The position numbers and the translations under genes were made by a program. Source: Lyngbya sp. PCC 8106 (lineage in GTDB: Bacteria; Cyanobacteriota; Cyanobacteriia; Cyanobacteriales; Microcoleaceae). From it: a stretch of 64,000 nucleotides of DNA. Location: assembly GCF_000169095.1 (NCBI RefSeq), contig NZ_AAVU01000031.1, forward strand, positions 20,436 through 84,435. The letters run 5' to 3'. This document shows, piece after piece, positions 6,722 through 15,810 of the stretch. The notes beneath the pieces are model-generated. The model saw nothing but the letters and a program-made list of their open reading frames with translations, was not told where the DNA came from and did no database searches. Position 1 is the stretch's first letter; each line of letters opens with the position of its first letter.

Positions 6722-9178
6722 ATGATGACTCAGGAGTTCCATATCTCTGTTACCCCCGTTGGGAATAATGAATACTTGGTGCGAACTGAAGAAGTCGCCT
6801 CAGGTGTTCCTTTAGCAGAAGAACAGGTTAGCTGGCCAGTAGAGAGCTGGCTGGGCTACACTCGTCAATTAATGCAAGACCCCTTACTTGGGGTTCTCCA
6901 GGGACAAACCCTAACTCGATATCGCACCCGAGGAGTGAGTACCGCCTCCAACTCTGCGTTATCCCCAGAATCAAGCATAATGAGTTTGGTCGAACTCGGA
7001 CGCCAACTCTACAACGGCTTATTTCAAGGAACAATGCGCGAAAGTTGGACTTGCGCCCAAGCCATTGCTCAAAATCGACGTGAGTTTTTACACTTGCGTT
7101 TAGGAGTGAAGGGAAAGCACTTAGCCAGTTTACCCTGGGAAGTCTTATATGCCGGAGATCGCCCCCTGGGAACTGGCCCTGATGTCGGATTTTCACGGTA
7201 TCAACCGGGTGTTGTTTCTCCAAACTATTCCCATATCCTCGCTTCTAATCAACCTCTCAAAATCTTAGTTGCGATTTCCGCTCCCAACGATCAAGAAAGC
7301 CTCCAACTCAAACGAGAAGTTCTGCATCTGCAAGAAGAACTGCAACGCGATACTCAACGTAGTTCTGAGCGTAGCCGACCTCGCCCGGAAGTTCAACTGA
7401 CTATTCTCGAACAACCCGACGGTCATCAACTCACCCAAGCCCTCGAACAAGGTCAATATCAAGTCTTCCACTACGCCGGACACAGTAACTTAGGCGTCTC
7501 AGGTGGTGAACTGTACCTCGTCAGCAGTCGGACTGGATTAACTGAAACCCTCAGTGGTGATGATTTAGCCGGATTACTCGTCAATAATGGCGTACAAATG
7601 GCGGTGTTAAACTCCTGTCGAGGAGCCTATGCTCACGGTTCCCATTCTGACGAAGACACCGCCCAACTCAACCTCGCCGAAAGCCTGGTCAGACGGGGAA
7701 TTCCCGGTGTGTTAGCGATGGCTGAACGCATTCCCGATGAAGTCGCACTGACACTGACTCGCTTACTTTACCGCAATCTTAATCAAGGTCATCCGATTGA
7801 TATTAGTTTGAGTCGGGCGCGACAGGGATTAGTTTCAGCCTATGGGTCACACCAACTCTATTGGGGTTTGCCGATTTTATATCTCCATCGCAAGTTTGAT
7901 GGCTATTTGACGGCCGATTCTGCTGAACCTCAGACTGTTAAGGCGATATCTCCGTCTCTGTTTGCCCCGATTTCGACTCATAATTGGGGAGAGTCTAGTC
8001 TTCCTGTTGTTGAAAAAGAACCAGAAAAAAAGCCGACTGAAAGCCTTGAATTTGCCTTTTCTAAAGCAGAAATCGATCCGTTTCTCAAAGATATTGAGTC
8101 TGTCGATGATTTAGCCGAAGAAGATGAAGATCTCGAATTTATTGGTGATGCTTTACGTCAACTCAAAAGTTCTCAATCTTCTTTTTCACCGGGTCGCGAA
8201 AACAGCAATCAGAAGTTCGTTGAGAAACAAGACCCAATTTCTGAAGCGAAAATCACTCGGTCTAATCGTTCTCCACTGCCTCAATCCAAAACAAATCCAA
8301 CCGTTCAGGTTCTGCCTGCAAAGCTGCTTAATCTCAGCACGATTAAGTCTTGGCTACCCTTGGCGCTGCTGTTTATTCCGATGAGTTTAGGATTATTTTA
8401 CAATAGTATTCTTCAGTTCGGAAAATATGAGGCAGAAATTAGCTTATCTAAACCGACAAAACCTAACACGATTCGCCCCAACTTACCCTCTGAACAACCC
8501 CTTGATTTGAGTGCAGCCAAGACCGATTATGTATTGGGAATTGCAGTCGAACAGTTTTATCAAGAAAATCTTTTAGCCGGAGTGGAAGCCACAACAGAAT
8601 TACTCAATCGCGGTGCAATTACCGAAGCCAAAGCTGCTTTAGCTGCTGTTTCTGTTCGAGATGGCGACAAGCCTGAAATTAACTTTCTTTGGGGTCGGTT
8701 AATGTGGCAAGCAATTAATCAAGGTAGTGCAGATTATATGATGGATGATGTGCGACGCTATTGGGAAAGGGCTGTGCAACAACGTCCTGATTATTTAGAG
8801 TACCGCAATGCTTTAGGATTTGCTTATTATTCTGAAGGAAAACTTGATCAAGCGTATCAAACTTGGTTGCAAGTTTTAGACTTAGAAGAACCCACATTTA
8901 ACGAACAAGCTGTTCAACAACAATTAGCTCAACTCAATGATGCCAATAGACCCCAAATTTTAACAGCTTATGCAGGGTTAGGGTTAGTTTTGATGAAATC
9001 TACAGCTGAGTTACCGCCCCCAGAACAAGCAATTCGTTTGACTAAAGCCATGAAATTCTGTAATAAAGTTTTGAGCGAAGCCCCTGAAGAATTTAAACCT
9101 CATTTATTAAGTCAAAATTGGCTCTGGACAAATACAATTATTCGAGATTGGCGGCTGTTGATGCGACAACAAAACTAA
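6722..9178 (+). CDS. CHAT-domain protein with transmembrane helix and TPR-like C-terminus
   Basis: The frame is open from a GTG at 6665, but the ATG at 6722 is the likelier start (about 818 residues). Residues about 90-400 form a CHAT (caspase-like) domain. The predicted catalytic pair is the His in 'YAGHSN' (about 254) and the Cys in 'LNSCRG' (about 298). An acidic linker precedes one transmembrane helix (about 541-561). The C-terminal 250 residues are helical and TPR-like ('ALGFAYYSEGKLDQAYQTWLQVL'). CHAT proteases may act in signalling or abortive-infection-like responses; no partner gene is adjacent. The catalytic and TPR parts probably lie on opposite sides of a membrane. Confidence 0.85.
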   Translation: MMTQEFHISVTPVGNNEYLVRTEEVASGVPLAEEQVSWPVESWLGYTRQLMQDPLLGVLQGQTLTRYRTRGVSTASNSALSPESSIMSLVELGRQLYNGLFQGTMRESWTCAQAIAQNRREFLHLRLGVKGKHLASLPWEVLYAGDRPLGTGPDVGFSRYQPGVVSPNYSHILASNQPLKILVAISAPNDQESLQLKREVLHLQEELQRDTQRSSERSRPRPEVQLTILEQPDGHQLTQALEQGQYQVFHYAGHSNLGVSGGELYLVSSRTGLTETLSGDDLAGLLVNNGVQMAVLNSCRGAYAHGSHSDEDTAQLNLAESLVRRGIPGVLAMAERIPDEVALTLTRLLYRNLNQGHPIDISLSRARQGLVSAYGSHQLYWGLPILYLHRKFDGYLTADSAEPQTVKAISPSLFAPISTHNWGESSLPVVEKEPEKKPTESLEFAFSKAEIDPFLKDIESVDDLAEEDEDLEFIGDALRQLKSSQSSFSPGRENSNQKFVEKQDPISEAKITRSNRSPLPQSKTNPTVQVLPAKLLNLSTIKSWLPLALLFIPMSLGLFYNSILQFGKYEAEISLSKPTKPNTIRPNLPSEQPLDLSAAKTDYVLGIAVEQFYQENLLAGVEATTELLNRGAITEAKAALAAVSVRDGDKPEINFLWGRLMWQAINQGSADYMMDDVRRYWERAVQQRPDYLEYRNALGFAYYSEGKLDQAYQTWLQVLDLEEPTFNEQAVQQQLAQLNDANRPQILTAYAGLGLVLMKSTAELPPPEQAIRLTKAMKFCNKVLSEAPEEFKPHLLSQNWLWTNTIIRDWRLLMRQQN

Positions 9179-9199
9179 TCCTCAATTCTAATGATTCAG

Positions 9200-9601
9200 T
9201 TAAACGGAGAATAAAAATAAATCGATTGCAGACAGTAACCAAGAGATTATGATAATTCCATAAACCCATTTTTTTAAGGTTTGATCAGAAGGTAAAGAAT
9301 TAAAACACTTTCTCCATAAACTTTTAATAAATTGACCTTGCTGCTGTTGTTTTTCTGAGGTTTCGCCCCGCAGCTTATTTTCAATATTCGTTAATAAACA
9401 CGTTCCTTGATTAAATTGCCATTGTAGAATCATGGCGGGAACGAAGATGAGATGAATTACTCTCCAAAGTTGACCGGGAATTATCCATCCAAACAATACA
9501 AAAAATAAGATCAAAAAATGAAGGCATTTCGTTAAAAAGATTAATATAATTTTCCAATTCATCAGAAAAGATATTAACGTTACGCTAACGCAGTAGAACA
9601 T
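9200..9601 (-). CDS. Small multi-pass membrane protein (DUF2784-like)
   Basis: Up to 133 residues; an internal ATG at 9562 would give 120 and starts nearer the first helix. Three hydrophobic segments are visible (about 14-32, 36-58, 112-131). The pattern 'HFLILFFVLFGW ... HLIFVPAMILQW ... CLLTNIENKLRG' matches the layout of DUF2784 proteins, where a Cys-x-LT-x-x-E-x-x-LR motif follows the third helix. A basic loop separates it from the last helix. Convergent with the CHAT gene, leaving about 20 bp between stops. Confidence 0.6.
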   Translation of the reverse strand: MFYCVSVTLISFLMNWKIILIFLTKCLHFLILFFVLFGWIIPGQLWRVIHLIFVPAMILQWQFNQGTCLLTNIENKLRGETSEKQQQQGQFIKSLWRKCFNSLPSDQTLKKWVYGIIIISWLLSAIDLFLFSV

Positions 9602-9772
9602 TTAAAGTTATGCTACTTACTATAGCAAGATTTGACAAGGAAATCAGTGTTTATACGGAGAACGTTTCAATTTTCCTTTTAAAAACTTTTGAAAGTTCAG
9701 TAATTCTCCCGTAGATATTTGAGTTTTTTCAATCTAATCTTAAGATTAGAATTCGTTCCCCTCTGTCTGATT

Positions 9773-10945
9773 ATGAAAGATCAAATTAATGCAATTCTCA
9801 ATGGCCTTCTTCCTAGCCTGACTCAAAACATTTCTACGGCGGCTCAAACTGTGCAAGACGGGGTTTCCACTCTGCTTACCCCTGGTGCTGGTTTAATCAA
9901 TAAAGGAAATAGTCAAATTAGCCAAAATCCCCAAGCGTTTGGATTTGCCTTTGAACATTTACAAGCAATTGGTTTTAATATTAATGCTGCACTTCAAAAT
10001 TCCGAAGCTCGGGCTTATCAAATTCCGGCTGATGGAACCACTAAATATAGCCCCGATATTTATATTGATAAAGTTGGAGAAGTAATTGCTCAAATTCAAG
10101 CCAAAGCAGGAACCGAAAAATATGTAGAAAAGCAAGCAAACTCGGGTCATTATCAAGGTAAAATTCTTACCAATTTAGAAAATGAAGGGGTGAGTAACAC
10201 GACAATTGTTATCGAGGTTGATGGAATTAAAAGTTTTCCCGTCAGTCAAGATTTTGCTGTTTGGGTGGCTGAAAATCCCTATCTCGCGGCTGAAGTCATG
10301 CAAACGGCTGCATGGGTTGGAGAAATAGGTTGTGCAGGTGTTGAAGGGGCGGCAATTAATGCAGCAATTAATATTTTACTGCAATCAATTAAAACTTTAG
10401 GGGCTTATTGTCGGGGAGAACAAGAACTCGCCGCTTCAGAACTTGATAAAATATTGTCCGTTACCATTGAGGGTTTAAAAAGTGGTTTAATGCGGGGAGT
10501 TGCGATTAAATTATTACAAAAACTAATGAAAGGAAATCCATTTGCAGCATTGGGATTTACAATCAGTGCAGAGGTTTTTCCGGTTTTAATTGATGTTTTA
10601 CAGGATAAAATTACTCTAGAAGGTGCGATTAATAAAGTCGGTTTACGTGTCTTGACATCGGGTTTAATTACAACTGTTGTTCTTCTTTTCCCTCCGGTTG
10701 GCACGGCATTATTGAGTGTATCTATTTTGCAAGCAATTTGGCAGGAAATAGACCCCGAATGGCAGAAATTTATCATAACAACTGCTCAAACGACTGTTAA
10801 CGCAACTTACAAAGGAGTGGAAGCCGGAGTTCAACATATTCGTCAAAATCCTTGGGATTTGTTAGGAAGTTCGGCGGCATCTTCGGCAACATCTTCGGCA
10901 GAAATGCAAGCTTTACAAGATGAGCTAGATATGATTTTAGAATAA
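9773..10945 (+). CDS. Unknown protein: PD-(D/E)xK-like N-terminal domain plus hydrophobic helical domain
   Basis: Start placed at the ATG at 9773 (390 residues); the earlier TTG gives an unlikely leader. Residues about 45-165 read like a restriction-fold nuclease core: 'AFGFAFEHLQAIGFN' (helix with Glu), 'SPDIYID' (Asp after Pro), then 'EVIAQIQAKAG', where QxK replaces ExK. The C-terminal half is helical and strongly hydrophobic or amphipathic, with Gly/Ala-rich stretches around residues 180-210, 260-290 and 295-330. It probably forms a two-gene unit with the next gene, 34 bp away. The fold assignment is inference from motif order. A toxin-like or membrane-directed effector is possible; function unknown. 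Confidence 0.6.
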   Translation: MKDQINAILNGLLPSLTQNISTAAQTVQDGVSTLLTPGAGLINKGNSQISQNPQAFGFAFEHLQAIGFNINAALQNSEARAYQIPADGTTKYSPDIYIDKVGEVIAQIQAKAGTEKYVEKQANSGHYQGKILTNLENEGVSNTTIVIEVDGIKSFPVSQDFAVWVAENPYLAAEVMQTAAWVGEIGCAGVEGAAINAAINILLQSIKTLGAYCRGEQELAASELDKILSVTIEGLKSGLMRGVAIKLLQKLMKGNPFAALGFTISAEVFPVLIDVLQDKITLEGAINKVGLRVLTSGLITTVVLLFPPVGTALLSVSILQAIWQEIDPEWQKFIITTAQTTVNATYKGVEAGVQHIRQNPWDLLGSSAASSATSSAEMQALQDELDMILE

Positions 10946-10979
10946 CAAAAATTAAAGTTTAATTAGAAAAAGGAAAGCA

Positions 10980-11993
10980 ATGAATAACTTTCAACTCGGA
11001 CAAATTGTAAAACAAAATAGGGGTGCGATCGCACACTATGCAATTGTCATCGCAGAAAATCGAACTGTGGGTTGGGTGAACAATTCAACTTTAGAAGTGA
11101 AACCCATTGAAGGAGAAGGCTGGAGTTTAGTCAAAGTTAAAGGAGAAGTATTTAATTTTGACACCATCAAACATAACATTAAATCCTTCAAAATAGCGAT
11201 ACAAGAAGGAAATATTCGCTCCTATCATCCGACAGAATTTAACTGTGAACATTGGGCGACTTTGATGGTGACGGGGAAGGCTTATTCTACTCAGTCGGGA
11301 ACGGTTAAATTTGCTACTCCGACTATCGTTGGAGGAGTCATGATCGGAGTGGGAACCTCAGCAGGAACAGTGGTTACAGTTGCTTCAACCTTGGGTGTTG
11401 CTGCGTCTACTGGTACAGCAATTGGCTCTTTAAGTGGTGCTGCGGCGACAAATGCGGCTTTAGCCTGGTTAGGCGGAGGAACGTTAGCATCTGGTGGGGG
11501 TGGAATAGCGGCGGGAACTGCTATTGTGTCTGCGGTGTCTACGGGGGGAGCCGTTATTGCGATCGCAGGTGTGGGGATTATTGGAAAACAGGTTTGGGAC
11601 AATCTCAGCGCTCAACAACGTCAAGCTATTGTGGAAAAAATAGATAGTTCTACACCCGATCAAGTTAAAGTTGCCTATGGGGTAACAATGGAAAAAGCCA
11701 CCGAAATGTTTAATATCACGTCTGGCTGGTTGGGAGAAAACACTTCTCAAATGGCTCAAGCGGTTGATGCAGCAACTCCAGAACCCCTGAAAATAGCTTT
11801 TAATCAGATCATTTCAGCTAGTCAAAATACCAGTCAAGTCGTTGAACAACAGGTTAATTCGGGGATAAAAGCGGCTCAAAAGTGGGGAGAAAATCTGAAA
11901 TCGGAAGCCAGCAAAAACTGGGAAAATACGGCAAATACTATAAGTTCACACCTTCCTGGATGGTTCAAAACAAATAGCGATCGCAATGGCTAA
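10980..11993 (+). CDS. LRAT-like (NlpC/P60 superfamily) domain protein with glycine-rich hydrophobic segment
   Basis: 337 residues, preceded by a good AAAGGAAAG site. Residues 1-100 match the LRAT fold: His19 in 'AHYAIVIAEN' and Cys89 in 'EFNCEHWA', the permuted papain-like pair used by LRAT/HRASLS acyltransferases and phospholipases. Residues about 112-205 are almost purely Gly/Ala/Thr/Val and include the stereotyped 'ALAWLGGGTLASGGGGIAAGT', a long glycine-zipper likely to insert in membrane. The C-terminal 120 residues are amphipathic helices with two related 'TPDQVKVAYGV' / 'TPEPLKIAFNQ' units. Together this suggests a lipid-acting enzyme with a membrane-penetrating module. Substrate unknown. 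Confidence 0.7.
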   Translation: MNNFQLGQIVKQNRGAIAHYAIVIAENRTVGWVNNSTLEVKPIEGEGWSLVKVKGEVFNFDTIKHNIKSFKIAIQEGNIRSYHPTEFNCEHWATLMVTGKAYSTQSGTVKFATPTIVGGVMIGVGTSAGTVVTVASTLGVAASTGTAIGSLSGAAATNAALAWLGGGTLASGGGGIAAGTAIVSAVSTGGAVIAIAGVGIIGKQVWDNLSAQQRQAIVEKIDSSTPDQVKVAYGVTMEKATEMFNITSGWLGENTSQMAQAVDAATPEPLKIAFNQIISASQNTSQVVEQQVNSGIKAAQKWGENLKSEASKNWENTANTISSHLPGWFKTNSDRNG

Positions 11994-12073
11994 TGATATA
12001 ATTATGGTCAGAATAGAAGTTGATCGTGAATATTATGCAGTCTTATTCCTCGATTCTACAAACAGTCAAAAGA

Positions 12074-12586
12074 CTACAGATCGTCAATATTACTAAAAAT
12101 TTCTGTGTCTAAGTCCATTACAGATACAGTTTGTTTAAACTCAGATTCCGCTATGGGTTGCACAAAAGTATTATTCGCTCTGACAAAACAATTTGCAGGT
12201 GTACCATCACTCTTATTCTTAATAAAAATCCAGGGTTCTAAATTTTCATCAAATGTAACCACAAATCCTGCATAAGTGCGTTGGGCTTGAAAAATATCAT
12301 CTTTTTCTAAGGTGTTTACAACAGGCCAACTGGCAATTTCAGGATATCCCGAATTGTCTAGACTCCAAACTTCCCTAATCGAAAATTGACCCATCCGACA
12401 GTTTAAACCTTCCGGATCGGGATCGACAACCTGCCAATACAAATGATTCAAATTGCCGCTATAATCTCCCATATCATTGGGTTGAGGTAAAGAATTCGCC
12501 GCTAAAACCGGAGAACTTGCTAAACCTAAAATTAGTCCCAAAACTAATCCAATTAAACCTCTGATTAGTGATACTCTCTTAAACAT
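12074..12586 (-). CDS. Exported conserved protein of unknown function
   Basis: The ATG at 12586 follows GAGG at proper spacing and is preferred to an upstream GTG. The 170-residue product has a clear signal peptide (hydrophobic Leu/Gly-rich stretch to SPVLA-A). The mature part contains 'GDYSGNLNHLYWQVVDPDPEGLNCRMG' and 'PWIFIKNKSDGTPANCFVRAN', each with one Cys, so a disulphide is likely. It resembles small secreted SH3-like or lectin-like cyanobacterial proteins, but no family is named with confidence. Transcribed divergently from the GH1 gene. Confidence 0.65.
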   Translation of the reverse strand: MFKRVSLIRGLIGLVLGLILGLASSPVLAANSLPQPNDMGDYSGNLNHLYWQVVDPDPEGLNCRMGQFSIREVWSLDNSGYPEIASWPVVNTLEKDDIFQAQRTYAGFVVTFDENLEPWIFIKNKSDGTPANCFVRANNTFVQPIAESEFKQTVSVMDLDTEIFSNIDDL

Positions 12587-12690
12587 AATCAACCTCACCG
12601 AATTATAAAATTAAACGAGTTTATTTTCTGCTTCTGTATTGTACCTTAGAAACAGAACAAACTTGAGAAAAATTCTACCAGAGGTCAACC

Positions 12691-14061
12691 ATGAGTGATC
12701 AATTTCCAGAAAACTTTATCTGGGGCGCGGCGACTGCATCCTATCAAATTGAAGGTGCAGCCCTAACAGATGGACGTTTACCGAGTGTTTGGGATACCTT
12801 TAGCGCGACACCGGGACGAGTTTTAAATGGAGATACCGGAGAAGTCGCTTGCGATCATTATCATCGCTATGAAACTGATATTCAACTCATGGCAAAATTG
12901 GGGGTTAAACATTATCGCTTTAGTATTGCTTGGCCCCGAATTATTCCCACTGGACGAGGACAGATCAATCAAGCGGGAATAGACTTTTATAAACGCCTCG
13001 TAGACTGCTTACTCCAACACGGAATTACCCCTCATGCGACTTTATTTCACTGGGATAGTCCTCAAGCTTTAGAAGACTTATATGGGTCTTGGCAGAGTCG
13101 AGAAATTGCCCAAGATTTTGCAGATTATGTTAGTATTGTTGTGAGTCGGTTAGGTGATCGCATTACTCACTGGATTACAATTAATGAAATCCCCTGTTTT
13201 ACCCATCTTAGTTATGCTGTAAATAGCGATCCACCTCACGCGCCCGGAACTCGTGTAAATCGCCTCAAAGACATTTGGCAAACTTCTCATCATGCCTTAC
13301 TCGCCCACGGTTTAGGGGTGCAAGCTATTCGCGCGGCTTCTCCTGTTACGTGTTCGGTGGCGTTGGTGGATAATTGGGCGGTAACAGTTCCGATAATTGA
13401 AACGCCTGAACAGATTTTAGCGGCGAAAAAAGCCTTTCATCTTTGCGGACAAAATGGTGGAATTCTATTTCCAGCGTTAACGGGAAATTATAGTCCAATT
13501 TTGTTAGAAATTTTAGGTGAAAATGCACCGGATATTCAACCGGGAGATTTAGAAATTATTCATCAACCGTTAGATTTTTTGGGATTTAATGTTTATTCAG
13601 CGACTTATGTTCGGGCGGCAGATAACAAACTGGGGTTTGAATTTTTAGGCTTACCCAAAGGTTATCCTCGGATGAATATGCCTTGGTTAAATATTGTCCC
13701 GGAATCGATTTACTGGGGAATTCGCCACATTAGCGAAACGTTAAACCAGCCCAATTTACCGATATTAATTACAGAAAATGGATGCGCCGCCCAAGATGAA
13801 TTAAACCAACAAGGAGAAGTGATTGATAGCGATCGCATTTTCTATTTACGTCAACATTTTAATTCCGCTTCTCGGGCGATTTCGGAAGGATATCCTTTAC
13901 AGGGCTATTTTGTTTGGAGTTTGATGGATAATTTTGAGTGGGCGTGGGGTTATGATCGCAGGTTTGGTATAGTTTATATTGATTATCCCACCCAACGCCG
14001 CATTCCAAAAATGAGCTTTAATTGGTATGCTGAATGTATTCGTCAAAATCGAGTTGTTTAA
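12691..14061 (+). CDS. GH1 family beta-glucosidase
   Basis: 456 residues, typical GH1 length. Features in order: 'FIWGAATASYQIEGA' (substrate Gln), 'HYRFSIAWPRI', 'HWDSPQALED', the acid/base Glu166 in 'TINEIP' (normally TxNEP, here Ile replaces Pro), nucleophile Glu362 in 'ITENG', and 'WSLMDNFEWAWGY' with the aglycone Trp/Glu. It hydrolyses beta-glucosides or beta-galactosides in the cytoplasm (no signal peptide). The stop overlaps that of the convergent DUF362 gene by 4 bp. Confidence 0.93.
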   Translation: MSDQFPENFIWGAATASYQIEGAALTDGRLPSVWDTFSATPGRVLNGDTGEVACDHYHRYETDIQLMAKLGVKHYRFSIAWPRIIPTGRGQINQAGIDFYKRLVDCLLQHGITPHATLFHWDSPQALEDLYGSWQSREIAQDFADYVSIVVSRLGDRITHWITINEIPCFTHLSYAVNSDPPHAPGTRVNRLKDIWQTSHHALLAHGLGVQAIRAASPVTCSVALVDNWAVTVPIIETPEQILAAKKAFHLCGQNGGILFPALTGNYSPILLEILGENAPDIQPGDLEIIHQPLDFLGFNVYSATYVRAADNKLGFEFLGLPKGYPRMNMPWLNIVPESIYWGIRHISETLNQPNLPILITENGCAAQDELNQQGEVIDSDRIFYLRQHFNSASRAISEGYPLQGYFVWSLMDNFEWAWGYDRRFGIVYIDYPTQRRIPKMSFNWYAECIRQNRVV

Positions 14062-14849
14062 CTTTTTATTTGACTTTGCCTGAGTTGATTAATACAGTGG
14101 ATATAGTTAGGAATCGGTTCCTCTGCGATTCGACAAGCCTCAGCATCAACGCTAATTAAATCGTCACCCCAAAAGACTTTTCCGCAATAAATTGATTTTC
14201 CTTTATCGGGTTTCCAGTCAGGGCTAATAAATTTGCGATCGCCATCAACAACCGCCCCATCAAATAAGTGTCCAATACAAAAATAAACATCCTGTAAAAC
14301 TAATGGTACCGAGGGACGATGCAACTGTCCCCGTGAGTTGGGACTTCTGGCTTTATATTTACTGCGAGGAAACAACCCATAAAGGTTTTTAAGCGAAGCT
14401 GAAATTAACGGTTTTCCTTTGAGGTGAGTGCGTTTGAGGGCGCCTATACTGATGCGACAGTCTACTTCTTGAAGAATCGCTGGGGCGTACATCGAGGGGA
14501 AGCGTACAGGTTGAGGGGAAAGGTTCGGGTACTCGATCAATGGGAGTTGATCTGCATCTAAGAGTTGAATTCCATCTGTAAACAAATCAGACAAACCATT
14601 ACGATCAATAATCTCATGCAGCGATACGGGTGAACAAACTCCTTCAACCACTAATATTTCTGCTGTGGGGTTGAACTCCCTCAGTGTGTTTAACACTCGA
14701 CCTAAAACCCCTCCACTAATGGTTACAGGTGGGCCGACGGGATACCCTAAATTGGGCTTAACCAAAATCCGTTTTGCGTCTATGGCGGTTTGGGGAGGTT
14801 GATAAACAAAACTCTCAGTCGTCTCCACGTGGACAGTATGATCTCTCAT
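14058..14849 (-). CDS. DUF362 domain-containing protein
   Basis: 263 residues. 'KRILVKPNLGYP' near residue 30 and the 'ISIGALKRTHLKGKPLISASLKNLYG' stretch are characteristic of DUF362, proteins of unknown biochemical role that are sometimes fused to ferredoxin domains. None of the 4Fe-4S cysteine clusters is present here, so this is the iron-sulphur-free version. It shares 4 bp with the GH1 gene at the 3' end. The 313 bp upstream of it (14850-15162) contain no gene or RNA I can recognise. Confidence 0.85.
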   Translation of the reverse strand: MRDHTVHVETTESFVYQPPQTAIDAKRILVKPNLGYPVGPPVTISGGVLGRVLNTLREFNPTAEILVVEGVCSPVSLHEIIDRNGLSDLFTDGIQLLDADQLPLIEYPNLSPQPVRFPSMYAPAILQEVDCRISIGALKRTHLKGKPLISASLKNLYGLFPRSKYKARSPNSRGQLHRPSVPLVLQDVYFCIGHLFDGAVVDGDRKFISPDWKPDKGKSIYCGKVFWGDDLISVDAEACRIAEEPIPNYIHCINQLRQSQIKS

Positions 14850-15162
14850 TGGATAGATTTACAATAGCTTTATAAATAATTAAAAGATTATAAAGATTGA
14901 ATAAAGCCTGTTTGATAGGATGTTATTCAGTGATTATACGCAACTTATCGTTAATTCAGTATTATAGTTAAAGTAAATAAAGCTAGTCAAAGAGATTTAC
15001 TACTTAAGTGTGATGGAGATCACCAAAAAAAGCGAGTAGAATCACAAGCAGAAGATGTTTTTAGTCACGGTAGAGTCGGGAAGCATCAATAATACTTAAG
15101 ATCGTAAAATTCCGATTCGGTTATGTACATCTTCTCTGCTAGAGATTTAAGGGGAAATAAAA

Positions 15163-15453
15163 ATGCTATCTACCAAACAAGCTCAATTAGTTCAGTTTTT
15201 ACGCTTTGAATTGTCGATCCCTGCCGCTTCTATCGCGATGGCTTTGCGTCATCCCGAACAAGATTACGGGCAACTACCGATGATTTTGTGGCAATATGGC
15301 TTAATTAGCTTAGAACAGTTAGATCGGGTTTTTGACTGGTTAGAACGTTTTGGAACTTCTGTAGAAAGTAAACCCAAATTTAATAGTGCAGATCCAGATA
15401 ACGGATTAGTCAATGAATCAGTCGATTTGTCTTCAGCCTCTTTCGTTGCTTGA
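15163..15453 (+). CDS. DUF2949 family cyanobacterial protein
   Basis: 96 residues; the helical core 'LVQFLRFELSIPAASIAMALRHPEQDYGQLPMILWQYGLISLEQLDRVFDWL' is the DUF2949 signature, a cyanobacteria-only family whose members are often stress- or light-responsive. The last 30 residues are Ser-rich and disordered. A purine-rich AAGGGGAAAT upstream fits a ribosome-binding site. No catalytic residue is visible. Confidence 0.85.
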   Translation: MLSTKQAQLVQFLRFELSIPAASIAMALRHPEQDYGQLPMILWQYGLISLEQLDRVFDWLERFGTSVESKPKFNSADPDNGLVNESVDLSSASFVA

Positions 15454-15810
15454 CGTTAAATAGAATGAATGTGAAAAAATGCTAAATCTCAGCGGTCATG
15501 AGGTCAAAGTTAGAAATTTAACATGAAATCAAAAGCTTTAAATAATCTTCTTTTTATCTAAAAAGAAAGCCTACAAAATAATCAAAATTAATCATTAATA
15601 ATGAGTTTAGATGAGGCTTACTTTTATATTGGAAATCAAGAATAATATTAAATAATCAGTTTAAATTTGTCTAAACTCCTCCAATCCCTCTAAAATAGAA
15701 TCAATCCTTCGTGATTCAGCCCAAATCTCCGTCTAATCAGGTTGCTCGCTTAAAAAGAAGGATAATTTCAGATTAAACTGAAAGATGGGGCTGAACGCAT
15801 TACTGATGTT
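15454..15810. other. Gene-free 357-bp spacer
   Basis: AT-rich spacer between the DUF2949 gene and the STAND ATPase. It contains a distant imperfect inverted repeat (AAGCCT near 15568 with AGGCTT near 15614) but no reading frame with coding character and no recognisable RNA. It presumably holds the promoter of the large gene downstream. Confidence 0.4.

Noticed and set aside
11291..11759. Minus-strand ORFs across the glycine-rich part of the LRAT-like gene
   Set aside because: They are mirror frames produced by the Gly/Ala-rich codons of the plus-strand gene.
11984..12094. 36-codon ORF (MANDIIMVRIEVDREYY...) after the LRAT-like gene
   Set aside because: Overlaps the end of the LRAT-like gene in another frame and the end of the minus-strand gene; no ribosome-binding site of its own and no family match.
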